Positions 1 through 8,562 of a stretch of 64,000 nucleotides of DNA are shown here, one piece after another; positions within the stretch are counted from its first letter, which is position 1; the number at the start of each line of letters is the position of its first letter. The stretch covers positions 434,001-498,000 of the forward strand of contig NZ_CAAHFG010000003.1 in the NCBI RefSeq assembly GCF_900890425.1, given 5' to 3'. The translations under genes were made by a program, and so were the position numbers. The notes below the pieces were generated by a model. It saw only the letters and a program-made list of their open reading frames with translations, was not told where the DNA came from and searched no databases. The stretch comes from Pontiella desulfatans (GTDB lineage Bacteria; Verrucomicrobiota; Kiritimatiellia; Kiritimatiellales; Pontiellaceae).

Positions 1-2319
1 CAGCAGTTCGACAAGGATGAGGAGAGCGTGCTGCTCACCGGCGATGCGCTTTCGATCCGCCCGGGCTCCACCCGCATCTCCTTCGCAGCCTCCGACAGCC
101 CACTCGTAACCGATGCCCAGGTCGATGTTTTCCGCGGCATCATCGCCTGGACCACGGTCAGCAATGTGCCGTGTTCGCCCAATGCGCTGGATTCGGCCAC
201 GCTTTACGTGGGCGGCGAATATGTCGATTACTACAAGTATCGGCTCGATGGCGGTGGCTGGTCTTCGCAGCGAATGGTTGCGGAACCGATTAGTCTGTCC
301 GGGCTGGGCGATGGCGTTCATACGGTCGATGTGCTTGGCCGACCAAGATACGGAAGCTATCCTCCGGAATCCGAGGCCGTCGGTGTGTCGTGGGAGGTGG
401 ACTCCTCGGCCAATCCGGTGCAGGTGTTCGGTGCGCCGGCCACCCCGACGCGGCTCGACCATGCAACCCTGATGGCCGGAGGCACCGGCGTGACCGACTA
501 TCGCTGGCGCATCGACGAGGACTATTTCCATGCCATCGAGCCGGTCGCCACTCCGTTCTCGGTGGAAAAACTGGTGCCCGGGTTGCATGCCGTGGATGTG
601 CGCGGCCAGATTGGCGGCGTGCTGGAGGAGACCAATGTGTTCCATTCGGTAAGCTGGCTGGTCGATCCGTTGCTGGGCCATGGCTACGATGCCGCCGACC
701 TGGTGCGGTCGGTTACCTTCAGCAATGTGGGGTCGAGCGTCACGGATTGGATCTGGGACGGCAAGAACGGAAGCGGTTCGGACGTGCTGCCGGGCTGGTA
801 CACGGTTCGGTTGACGCTGGTGAACGAACTCTCGCAGACCAATTTTGCCACCATGCTGGTTCAGGTGGAAGACCTCTATGCCGAGGGCGAGGTGCTCGCC
901 GCCGCCGACCGCGGGCCGGCCACGCCCTATGCCCGCGGACGCTGGATGGTCTGGCAGGATCAGAGCGATGGCTCGCCGGAAATCTTTGCGCGCGACCTGC
1001 TGGCCACCAACGGCGTTCCGCGCCAGCTGACGGTCGGCGACTTCACGCAGAAGAACCCGAAGACGGATGGCCACTACGCCGTCTGGCAGGGCCGCCGCAG
1101 CGACAGCAGCTGGGATCTCTACATGGCCGACCTCGATAACACCGGCGCGGTGGTGCAGGTGACCTCCTCGCTCGGAAGGGATGAAATCAATCCCGACATC
1201 GAATGGCCGTGGATCGTCTTCCAATCGAAATCGACCAGCAGTCCGGACGATCCCTGGCAACTGCATGCGATCAACCTGGCCGAGGGCGGAACGAATGTGG
1301 TGTTGCTGCCGGGCATCGAAGACCAGCTCTATCCGGACATCGACGACGGGCGCGTGGTCTGGGCCGACTGGCGCGACTCCGGGCCGGGCGAGATCTATTA
1401 CATGGATCTGGAGCGGGGCGACTGGTTCCGCGTGACCGACAACATCTATGGCCAATACAATCCCGTGCTGATGAACCAGTGGATCGTCTGGCAGGACAAC
1501 CGCCACTCGCAGGTTGAACTCTATGGCTACGACCTGTTGCGGCAGGCCGAGATCCGCCTTACCGACACGGCGGAAAACGAAGCCTTCCCGTTCCTTGACG
1601 GCGGGTGGGTTTGCTGCCAGGAGGATTCGCTCGGGGTGGGGCAAGTCAACCTCCGCCTGATCCACCTTTCGAATCTGGCGGCGATTCCGCTGACGCGTTC
1701 GGAAGGGGCGAAGCGTTTCCACTCGGTCAACGGACGCAAGTTGACGTGGTTGGAGGGCGGCGCGGTGCAGAGCGCGGAACTCCCGGCCATCCAGGCGGTC
1801 TTCCGCAACATGAACGCCGTGCCGGTCACGCAGTCGGTCGCCGATCAGGCCGCCGATGCGTACACCTTGCTTGAACGGTGGAACAGCGCGGTCGGCGTAA
1901 CGGAAATCAGTCGCTTCACCTCGATCGTGCCGACCCTGGTGCAGGAAACGGCAATGTGGAGCAGCGGTGCCACCGGCGACAACTTTGCTTTGGTGGAAGG
2001 CGATTTCCTCTGGATCCGGTTCGGCGATGCCTACGTGGCGGACATGGGCGCGGCGACGCAGGCATCCGTTGATCTTCAGGTGGGTGTGAACGTGGTTAGC
2101 TTAACCGATTTCCCGCAACCCTGCACGGCGCACCGGTTGATGCGCGGGCTGGGGCTCGGCAACGTGCGGGCACTGCGCATGCTCGATCCCGCATCCGGCC
2201 GCTGGTTTGCCGCGGAGGTGCGGCAGGGCAAGCTGCTGGGTTATGATTTTGCAATTCCCGCTTCGGCCGTATTGCTGGTGGATATGCAGCAGGCCGTCAA
2301 TGATTGGAGGCCGGAATGA
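1..2319 (+). CDS. Secreted TolB-like beta-propeller protein, 5' truncated by the window
   Basis: The reading frame is open from base 1 and the gene continues upstream; 772 residues are visible. Residues about 60-215 hold two copies of a module ending in a G-x-H-x-VDV strand, resembling repeated Ig-like or sugar-binding surface domains. Residues about 300-560 hold repeats of the type VVW-x-D-x-R with YMDL or YGYDL endings, which is the TolB/WD40-like propeller pattern. The C-terminal 200 residues are unassigned. Family knowledge suggests an extracellular or periplasmic protein-protein or glycan interaction role; no catalytic motif was seen. It overlaps the next gene by ATGA, so it is the first visible member of a co-transcribed secreted-protein set. 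The export signal must lie outside the window. An internal GTG at 28 is probably not the true start. Confidence 0.8.
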   Translation, partial: QQFDKDEESVLLTGDALSIRPGSTRISFAASDSPLVTDAQVDVFRGIIAWTTVSNVPCSPNALDSATLYVGGEYVDYYKYRLDGGGWSSQRMVAEPISLSGLGDGVHTVDVLGRPRYGSYPPESEAVGVSWEVDSSANPVQVFGAPATPTRLDHATLMAGGTGVTDYRWRIDEDYFHAIEPVATPFSVEKLVPGLHAVDVRGQIGGVLEETNVFHSVSWLVDPLLGHGYDAADLVRSVTFSNVGSSVTDWIWDGKNGSGSDVLPGWYTVRLTLVNELSQTNFATMLVQVEDLYAEGEVLAAADRGPATPYARGRWMVWQDQSDGSPEIFARDLLATNGVPRQLTVGDFTQKNPKTDGHYAVWQGRRSDSSWDLYMADLDNTGAVVQVTSSLGRDEINPDIEWPWIVFQSKSTSSPDDPWQLHAINLAEGGTNVVLLPGIEDQLYPDIDDGRVVWADWRDSGPGEIYYMDLERGDWFRVTDNIYGQYNPVLMNQWIVWQDNRHSQVELYGYDLLRQAEIRLTDTAENEAFPFLDGGWVCCQEDSLGVGQVNLRLIHLSNLAAIPLTRSEGAKRFHSVNGRKLTWLEGGAVQSAELPAIQAVFRNMNAVPVTQSVADQAADAYTLLERWNSAVGVTEISRFTSIVPTLVQETAMWSSGATGDNFALVEGDFLWIRFGDAYVADMGAATQASVDLQVGVNVVSLTDFPQPCTAHRLMRGLGLGNVRALRMLDPASGRWFAAEVRQGKLLGYDFAIPASAVLLVDMQQAVNDWRPE

Positions 2320-3152
2320 AACCGAAAATGAAAATGGTTCGATGGTTGGGATTGGCCGGTCTGTTGGCCCTGGGCGCCGAAGCCGTGAGTCCGGCGGAGC
2401 TTGATGCGTTGCTGCAAAGCAGCACGAAGGTGACGCTGATCGATGTGCGCGACGAGTCGATGTTTCGGCATGGGCATATTCCGAACGCCATCAATGTTCC
2501 CGAGCGGGTGCTGGCACTCAAGAAGCTACCGCCGCTGGGCTTTGTTGTGGTCTACGGGCAGGGGTTTGGAGAAGACCTTTCCGGGGCGGTGGACATTCTG
2601 AACGAAAAGCCGGGCATCAAGGCCGAGGCGCTCGATGGAGGCTATGCGGCCTGGCAGACGCGCAAGGGCAGAACGACGCAGGCCACGGGGTTTCAGAAGG
2701 AAGCGCTGAACGTCATTACCTACCAAAACCTGCAGGATCTCGATACGACCGACGAAGTGGTGTTGGTGGATCTGCGGAAAGAGCCGGAGCCGGAAGCGAC
2801 CTCGGGGATCCAGGCCCGGCAAGCCGATGCGCTTCCTGCGCCGACCTTAACCCCGCTTGCGGAAAAGTTTCCGGGAAAGACGGTGGTGAAGTCCCCGTTC
2901 GAGGTGGCCGGCGTTGCCGGTTCCGGTCACCAGGGCCGCCAAGCGGATGCCGTGGGGAGGGAAGCCCCCTTGATGGTGCTGATCGACAATGGCGATGGCG
3001 AGGCGCAGAAAATGGCGCGCATCCTGAAAGCCAACGGTGTCCACCGGGTTGTGATCCTGGCCGGTGGTGAAAAAATCCTTGAGCGGGATGGCGCAGCCGG
3101 CCTGCAACGGTTGGGCATGGGTTCGCAAGAGCTGGAGATGAACAATGAATAG
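2316..3152 (+). CDS. Exported tandem rhodanese-like protein lacking catalytic cysteines
   Basis: A 278-residue protein. The start chosen is ATG 2316, which overlaps the upstream stop (ATGA) and has GGAGG at 2306-2310; a TTG at 2304 is less likely. An N-terminal hydrophobic stretch (MKMVRWLGLAGLLALG) looks like a signal peptide. The first rhodanese domain is clear (LIDVRDESMFRHGHIPNAIN), but where the active-site loop normally starts with Cys it reads VVVYGQGFGEDL. A second, more degenerate domain (VVLVDLRKE, later VLIDNGDGEAQKMA) also lacks Cys. I infer a binding or structural role rather than sulfurtransfer. Two similar stretches in the linker (QARQADA and QGRQADA) look like a small internal duplication. 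It sits in the five-gene secreted set and its last 8 bases overlap the next gene. Confidence 0.78.
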   Translation: MKPKMKMVRWLGLAGLLALGAEAVSPAELDALLQSSTKVTLIDVRDESMFRHGHIPNAINVPERVLALKKLPPLGFVVVYGQGFGEDLSGAVDILNEKPGIKAEALDGGYAAWQTRKGRTTQATGFQKEALNVITYQNLQDLDTTDEVVLVDLRKEPEPEATSGIQARQADALPAPTLTPLAEKFPGKTVVKSPFEVAGVAGSGHQGRQADAVGREAPLMVLIDNGDGEAQKMARILKANGVHRVVILAGGEKILERDGAAGLQRLGMGSQELEMNNE

Positions 3153-4875
3153 GATGCTAAAGCGGCTTCGCCGCATTGAATTAAGAATGAAGAATTCAGA
3201 ATTCAGAATGATGGGTCTGCGGCAGCTTTTTCTAGGGAAAGGCCAACGCCGCCTGAGTTCCTCCATTCTACATTCCGAAATCTTAATTCTTCATTTTGTG
3301 GTGTTGCTGCTCGTTGCCAACGCATTTGCCGCGCCGGAGATCGACCGGTGCACGGCGGTGAACGTTACACCTTCGCAGTTCGACCTGTTTGTGCGGACAA
3401 CGGAACCGGCGGGCAGTTGGGTGGAGGTGTTCTCCGATGCCGGCGGAACCATGGATCTGGCCGGTGTGGTTGGCTCCGAGGAGTCGCCGGTGTTCACGGG
3501 TGATCCGGCGCAGTCCACGAACTATTACCGCCGCGCGGACATGCGCGCCATTCAGGGCGGAGCCGCGGACAAGGGGTTGGCGTTGCACCGCATCTCCGGT
3601 TGCGATCCGACGACCACCTACTATTGCCGCGTGCACGCGACCAACGAAAACGGATCTGCGGTGTGGCCAACCAACGGTATGCTGGCGGTGACCACGGAGC
3701 TGGAAAACGGTTTTGTGCTGGAGTCGCGTCAGTTGCTGCTGCAGCTCGATTCCACGGTGTTTGCACCGACGGCCGACGGGGCGGTGGGCGTGCTGACGGC
3801 CACGGGGGCCAGCGCGCCGATTGCTTCGTTCGTGGGCGACGGCGCGTCGGGCAACGAGATCTATTTTGACCTGAGCAGCCTGTTTGCCTCGAACACGCAT
3901 GTGAACATGGAGCAGAGCGGAATCACGGGCTTTGATGTCACCCTCTACGGCCCGGCAGACCAGGCGGAGTTGATGGCTTCGTTCAACATATCCTTTTCCA
4001 ACATGACCGAGGTGGCGATGGCCAATACGGGCTTTCTGGGTAGCCTGATCATCCTGGACATCCGTTCGATTGCCGGGCAGTCGGTTCCTCCTCCGGGACT
4101 CTACACCAATGCCTTCGGAACGGTGGTCAGCTGTTCGGTCACCAACGGCTTCCATACCGAGGGCGGATCGCAATGGACGTTGGCCGGTTGGTCGTTGGCC
4201 GGGCTTGAATCTTCGACCGGAGCAACGCCGATGGTTGAGGTTGAGCTGACCAACAGCATGGTGCTGACCTGGGAGTGGAACACGAAGTATTGGCTGGAGG
4301 TCGGTGCGGGCGACTATGGCCAGGTAGCCGAGCCCGACCAGTGGGTGGATGCCGGAACCGTCATCACGCTCACGGCGTTGCCGGATTTGTTCTACCACAT
4401 CGACGCGTGGACGGGCGATGTGGGGGGCACCACGGCGACCGATGACGAACTCGAAGTTCCGATGACCCAACCCCGTTCGATCTTTGCGCTGTTCGCCGAG
4501 AACACGACGGGCAACGGTGTGCCGCAGCGCTGGCTCTACGACCATGGTTTCACCAATGCATGGGAGACCGCCGGGCTGCTCGATCACGACGGCGACGGCA
4601 TGCTGACGTGGGAGGAGTGGGTGGCCGGAACATCACCGACCAACCTTGCCGATGTACTGACCGTGGATTTCGAAACCGACATTGGCACCTCGACCACCCT
4701 GGTGTGGCCGAGTGTCTCGAACCGGACGTACAAGGTGTGGCGTTCGGTCAACCTGCAGGAAGGGTTCTGGCAGGTTTCCGGCAGCATACCGGCAACACCG
4801 CCGGCCAATACCTATCGGGAACGTACCGCACCGGTGGGACTGCCCACCTTCTATAGGATATCCGTGGAACGATAA
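3145..4875 (+). CDS. Large secreted protein with InlB-like and EF-hand-like modules
   Basis: A 576-residue protein starting at ATG 3145 inside the end of the previous gene. The N-terminus is odd: residues about 12-51 are encoded by an inverted-repeat element (3186-3295), after which LHFVVLLLVANAFA supplies a signal-peptide-like hydrophobic core and AxA cleavage site. A later start (for example ATG 3187 or 3208) is possible. The middle is beta-rich. Around residues 375-450 is a divergent InlB B-repeat (YWLEVGAGDYGQV, then AGTVITLTALPD and F-x-HIDAWTGDV). It is followed by a dockerin or thrombospondin-like DHDGDGMLTWEEWVAGTSP segment and a C-terminal beta module (YKVWRSVNLQEGFW, YRISVE) shared with the FGE-fold protein downstream. 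Likely a surface protein of unknown partner, translationally coupled to the protease that follows. Confidence 0.75.
   Translation: MNRMLKRLRRIELRMKNSEFRMMGLRQLFLGKGQRRLSSSILHSEILILHFVVLLLVANAFAAPEIDRCTAVNVTPSQFDLFVRTTEPAGSWVEVFSDAGGTMDLAGVVGSEESPVFTGDPAQSTNYYRRADMRAIQGGAADKGLALHRISGCDPTTTYYCRVHATNENGSAVWPTNGMLAVTTELENGFVLESRQLLLQLDSTVFAPTADGAVGVLTATGASAPIASFVGDGASGNEIYFDLSSLFASNTHVNMEQSGITGFDVTLYGPADQAELMASFNISFSNMTEVAMANTGFLGSLIILDIRSIAGQSVPPPGLYTNAFGTVVSCSVTNGFHTEGGSQWTLAGWSLAGLESSTGATPMVEVELTNSMVLTWEWNTKYWLEVGAGDYGQVAEPDQWVDAGTVITLTALPDLFYHIDAWTGDVGGTTATDDELEVPMTQPRSIFALFAENTTGNGVPQRWLYDHGFTNAWETAGLLDHDGDGMLTWEEWVAGTSPTNLADVLTVDFETDIGTSTTLVWPSVSNRTYKVWRSVNLQEGFWQVSGSIPATPPANTYRERTAPVGLPTFYRISVER
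3186..3295. repeat. Inverted-repeat mini-element read through as coding sequence
   Basis: The arms 3186-3210 and 3271-3295 are inverted copies with 22 of 25 bases matching (AATGAAGAATT, then AGA, TTC and GAATG conserved). About 60 bases separate them. The element lies wholly inside the N-terminal coding part of the 3145-4875 gene, without a stop codon in that frame. The preceding bases 3161-3176 form a small GCGGC-TTC-GCCGC hairpin. Confidence 0.7.
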
Positions 4876-6281
4876 TGAGACGATGGATCTACAGTGGTGT
4901 GTTTGCACTGGTTGGCCTGTTGGCATGGGCCGATGCCGGGGCATTGCATCTCTCCGATCTCGGTCGCTCCGACCTGGCCGATCTTGGTGTGGGCTTGCCG
5001 GAGCTTCGCCGCGCGAAACGCATGAACGTCCGTTCGCTGGACGGCCCAAGCCGCACGGGCGAGGTGCTGGTGAAATTCCATGGGCGGGAGCAGGTGCTGG
5101 CCTTCATCGTTGATGCGGGGGAGGTGGGGCAGGTGGTTGCCCTTGCTTCATCGCGTGGCGACGTGGCATTTGCCGAGCCCAACCGGAAACTGCACCGGCA
5201 ATTTGTTCCCTCCGATCCGTTGCTGGGCAACCAGTGGCATCACGACACGATCGGCAGCGCCGATGCCTGGAATTGGGGGACGGGTTCGGCCGGCGTGAAG
5301 GTGGCCATTGTGGATGTGCCCTTCAATCTTTCGCATCCGGATTTGGCGGCCAATACCATGAACGGATGGGATGTGGTGAACGATGCTCCGGTCTATTCCG
5401 GCAATGCCGACCATGCATCGATGGCGGCTGGTCTGGCGGCAGGCGTGCTGGACAACGCAACCGGCATTGCCGGTGCGGGCAACTGTACGCTGGTGCCGGT
5501 CAATTGCGCCATTGGTTCGGATTCCGACATCGTATACATGGATGCGGCGATCCGTTGGGCGGCCGACAACGGCATCCGCGTGGTGAACCTAAGCTGGACG
5601 GGCGCCGACAGCCCGGTGTTGAACCTCGCGGCGGAATACCACCGCGCAACCACCGACGGCGTTGTGGTGATGGCGGGGGTGAATGGATCCGGCTATCTCG
5701 ACTATACGAACCAGCCCTGCATCGTTGCCGTGTCGATGACCGACAGCGACGATGAACTCCAATCGCACTATGGCCCGCACATTGATTTTTGCGCACCGGG
5801 CTACCAAGTCTATGCAACGACCGCCCATGGTTATGCCTCCGGCAGTGGTACGAGCTATGCCGCTCCGTTGGTGAGCGGCATCCTGGCGACACTCTTTTCA
5901 ATCAGTCCTTCGCTCTCTGCCGACGATGCGCTCGCCATCCTCAAGGCATCGGCAAAGGATCTTGGGCCGACGGGGTGGGATCAGTCGTTTGGTTGGGGGC
6001 GCGTGGATTTTGGTGCGGCGGCGTGGCTGGCGGCGGCGACTGCGGGAAGCATCCCCGATTTAGGAATGCAGCAGGTTGAAGGCACCCTGTCGGGGCTCAA
6101 GGTTTCCGGAGCATATCAACCGGGGATGGGTTATTCATTGATGGGCGCAACAAATCTGGATCAAGAGGTTTGGTCGGTGGTTCCGGTTGCGCCGCAGACC
6201 AACGGGGCGATGGTGGAATTTTCAGTAGGAACGGATGCGGGCTCGTCGTTTTATCGGATGGTTGGAGTACTGGATTTCTGA
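4875..6281 (+). CDS. Secreted subtilisin-like (S8) serine protease
   Basis: A 468-residue protein with a signal peptide (YSGVFALVGLLAWADAGA) and a propeptide-like segment (GEVLVKFHGREQ to VAFAEPNRKLH), followed by an S8 catalytic domain. The proposed triad is Asp147 (VAIVDVP), His180 (NADHASMAAG, in place of the usual HGTHVAG) and Ser327 (GSGTSYAAPLVSG, close to the canonical GTSMAxP). The oxyanion region reads VVVMAGVNG. After about residue 390 a short beta module like those in neighbouring genes ends the protein (YSLMGATNLDQEVWSVV, SFYRMVG). The start ATG overlaps the previous stop as TAATG, so translation is coupled. Likely an extracellular peptidase for nutrient capture or processing of neighbouring surface proteins. 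The changed His motif is unusual but all three residues are present. Confidence 0.88.
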   Translation: MRRWIYSGVFALVGLLAWADAGALHLSDLGRSDLADLGVGLPELRRAKRMNVRSLDGPSRTGEVLVKFHGREQVLAFIVDAGEVGQVVALASSRGDVAFAEPNRKLHRQFVPSDPLLGNQWHHDTIGSADAWNWGTGSAGVKVAIVDVPFNLSHPDLAANTMNGWDVVNDAPVYSGNADHASMAAGLAAGVLDNATGIAGAGNCTLVPVNCAIGSDSDIVYMDAAIRWAADNGIRVVNLSWTGADSPVLNLAAEYHRATTDGVVVMAGVNGSGYLDYTNQPCIVAVSMTDSDDELQSHYGPHIDFCAPGYQVYATTAHGYASGSGTSYAAPLVSGILATLFSISPSLSADDALAILKASAKDLGPTGWDQSFGWGRVDFGAAAWLAAATAGSIPDLGMQQVEGTLSGLKVSGAYQPGMGYSLMGATNLDQEVWSVVPVAPQTNGAMVEFSVGTDAGSSFYRMVGVLDF

Positions 6282-6292
6282 GAGGAAGAGCG

Positions 6293-8470
6293 ATGAAAAC
6301 AAAATGGATGCTGGCGGGTTTAATGTTGGTTGTCGGAACAACGGCGCATGCGGTCGTTACCGTGGGGAACACGGTTGCCGCGCAGGCGCCCGGGACAAAG
6401 GCGGTAACCATTGGCTATGATGTTTCGAGCGACTTTTCAAGCACGGTGACCATTTCGCTTAAGGCGTTCAACGGCGAGGACGAAGTTGCACTCGCCTCCC
6501 TTTCCGGGGATGTCGGGGCCGGGGTGGCCACGGGGGCCGGCAAAACCATCGTTTGGGATGCCGGGGCCGATTGGTACGACCGGCATTCCGCAGGGCTCAA
6601 GTTTTTGGTACTGGCCGACGATGGGCAAAACACCACTCCCATACCGGTGGCCGGAACGGTGGTTGTTCCTGCCGGCACAACGACCGGTACGGATCCGGAT
6701 TTCGGGCCAATCAACCTAACGATGCCCATCAGTCTTTATGTGGATGAAACCGAAACCACCAAGGCGGTTTGGGATCTCGTCTATGACTGGGCCGTAACCA
6801 ACGACTATGAATTCGACAATCCGGGATCGGGCATCACGAACAGTCATCCGGTCACCACGGTGAACTGGTACGACTGCGTCAAGTGGTGCAACGCCCGCAG
6901 CGAGCTGGAAGGGTTGCAGCCTTGCTATACCAATGGCGGCGGCATCTACAAAAGCGGCAACGAGGTTCCCGGCCTGGATGAAGGGGCAACCGGTTATCGG
7001 TTGCCGACGATTGAGGAATGGGAATATGCCGCGCGTGCCGGTTCCGCAAACCGGTTCCCTTGGGGCAATCAGATTACGCACGATGAAGCCAACTATGTTA
7101 GTGCTGCCGGAAATTCCTACGACACGAGCTCCACTCGCGGATTCCACCCCGACCATGGATCGGCCTGGCCGCTCACTTTTGCCCCGGGCAAGTTTGCCCC
7201 CAACGCCTTTGGGCTATATGCGGTTGCCGGCAACGTGGCCGAGTGGTGCTGGGATGAGGAGATTGCCGACGGCAGCCGCCACCAGCGCGGCGGCAGCTGG
7301 ATCGATGGTGCGGAGTACGCTCGTTGCGGTAGCGGATTTTCACAATTCCCGTCGCAAGGCGACATCTACAGTGGTTTCCGCACGGTGCGCGATGCAGGGG
7401 TTTCCGTTTCCGGCACGGCGGTCACGCAGGTGGATGCGCGCGACTACACCCTGGCGGTGGTCTCGCTTGCCGGGGCACCGACGCCATCGGCCGGCTTCCA
7501 TGTCCACGCGTGGGGCTCTTCGGCCACCTGCTCGGTGGATCCGGTCGTGGTGGTTTCCAACACGGTCTATGTCCTGAAGGGCTGGACGGGCAGCGGATCC
7601 ATCCCGGCAGAGGGTACGGCCGCGACCACCGGTTTGATCCCCTTGACCGATCCCGTCTCCACCATCGTCTGGAACTGGGTCGCCGACAACGACCAGGACG
7701 ACCTGCCGAACGATTGGGAACTGGAATACTATGGTTCCGAAACCGGCGTGGTGGCCTCGGCCGACACGGACGGCGATGGCTATACCGCCGCCCAGGAATT
7801 CATGCTCGGAACCGATCCGTCCGACGGCCTCTCGCATCTCAACCTGACCATCGAGCCGACGGAGGCCGGAACGGTCGTGGTTTCCTGTTCAACGAAGCTG
7901 CGGCGCACATACACCATCGAGTATAGCGATTCCCTGATTACTCCGAGCTGGAAACCCCTCACGGTGTTGGGCGGCACGGGCGATATCGAGGCCTATGAAG
8001 ACACGGCCGGAATCCCGACCCGCTACTATCGGATCCAGGTGCAGTCCGCCGTTGGCACCACCACCTTTGCGTGGCGGTTGAGAACCGATGCGGACGGCGA
8101 CGAGATGCCGAATGATTGGGAGCTGGAATTCTTTGGGTCGGAAATCGGTATGGTGGCATCGGCCGATGCGGACGGTGATGGCTATACGAACCTCGATGAA
8201 TTCCGGCTGGGTTCCGATCCAACCAACGCCGCCTCGCACCTCAACCTTGCGGTGTCCGGTTCCGGCAGTGGCACGGCCCTCATTTCCAGTTCAACGGCAT
8301 ACGGGCGGATCTATGTCATAGAATACACCGATTCGCTCGTCGCGCCCGACTGGCGCCTGCTCGGCGGCTATGCAGGCACCGGTGTTCCGGTGCAATTCGA
8401 GGACACCTCGTCCATGCCCAATCGCTACTACCGCATGCGGGTGGTCATTCCGGAAGGCGTCGAGTTGTAG
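6293..8470 (+). CDS. Secreted FGE/SUMF1-fold protein with duplicated C-terminal modules
   Basis: A 725-residue protein. ATG 6293 follows GAGGAAGAG and gives a clean signal peptide (MLAGLMLVVGTTAHA); the frame is open further upstream but overlaps the protease. Residues about 20-120 form an Ig-like domain. Residues about 140-370 form a formylglycine-generating-enzyme-fold domain (ETTKAVWDLVYDWA, GYRLPTIEEWEYAARAG, GLYAVAGNVAEWCWD, RGGSWIDGAEYARC). The two active-site cysteines of true FGE are not obviously conserved, so I would not claim sulfatase activation. After an InlB-like stretch, two tandem units (about 7690-8060 and 8086-8450) repeat the order PNDWELE, DGDGYT, a GTDPSD or GSDPTN motif, YxIEYxDSL and RYYRxxV. 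Last gene of the run. Confidence 0.85.
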   Translation: MKTKWMLAGLMLVVGTTAHAVVTVGNTVAAQAPGTKAVTIGYDVSSDFSSTVTISLKAFNGEDEVALASLSGDVGAGVATGAGKTIVWDAGADWYDRHSAGLKFLVLADDGQNTTPIPVAGTVVVPAGTTTGTDPDFGPINLTMPISLYVDETETTKAVWDLVYDWAVTNDYEFDNPGSGITNSHPVTTVNWYDCVKWCNARSELEGLQPCYTNGGGIYKSGNEVPGLDEGATGYRLPTIEEWEYAARAGSANRFPWGNQITHDEANYVSAAGNSYDTSSTRGFHPDHGSAWPLTFAPGKFAPNAFGLYAVAGNVAEWCWDEEIADGSRHQRGGSWIDGAEYARCGSGFSQFPSQGDIYSGFRTVRDAGVSVSGTAVTQVDARDYTLAVVSLAGAPTPSAGFHVHAWGSSATCSVDPVVVVSNTVYVLKGWTGSGSIPAEGTAATTGLIPLTDPVSTIVWNWVADNDQDDLPNDWELEYYGSETGVVASADTDGDGYTAAQEFMLGTDPSDGLSHLNLTIEPTEAGTVVVSCSTKLRRTYTIEYSDSLITPSWKPLTVLGGTGDIEAYEDTAGIPTRYYRIQVQSAVGTTTFAWRLRTDADGDEMPNDWELEFFGSEIGMVASADADGDGYTNLDEFRLGSDPTNAASHLNLAVSGSGSGTALISSSTAYGRIYVIEYTDSLVAPDWRLLGGYAGTGVPVQFEDTSSMPNRYYRMRVVIPEGVEL

Positions 8471-8477
8471 CAAACCC

Positions 8478-8558
8478 GTAGACGGAGCATCCTGCTTTGT
8501 GTCCAATGGACAGGCATGTTCCGTATTCACCCGGAACGAAGCTGGAAGCTTCGTCTAC
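8478..8558. repeat. Head-to-head REP-like hairpin pair (BIME-like)
   Basis: The + strand copy is GTAG (8478-8481), arm ACGGAGCA, loop TCC, arm TGCTTTGT (to 8500). The - strand copy is GTAG (8558-8555), arm ACGAAGCT, loop TCC, arm AGCTTCGT (to 8536); its stem is perfect. The two face each other across 35 bases in the gap between the convergent FGE-fold and tex genes. The layout equals that of REP/BIME elements recognised by RAYT transposases. The pair may also help end transcription from both sides, but there is no U-tract. Confidence 0.72.
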
Positions 8559-8562
8559 GAAC

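Noticed and set aside
6293-8470. A true formylglycine-generating enzyme (sulfatase activator)
   Set aside because: The protein is secreted, has large extra modules and does not show the paired active-site cysteines clearly; no sulfatase gene is adjacent.
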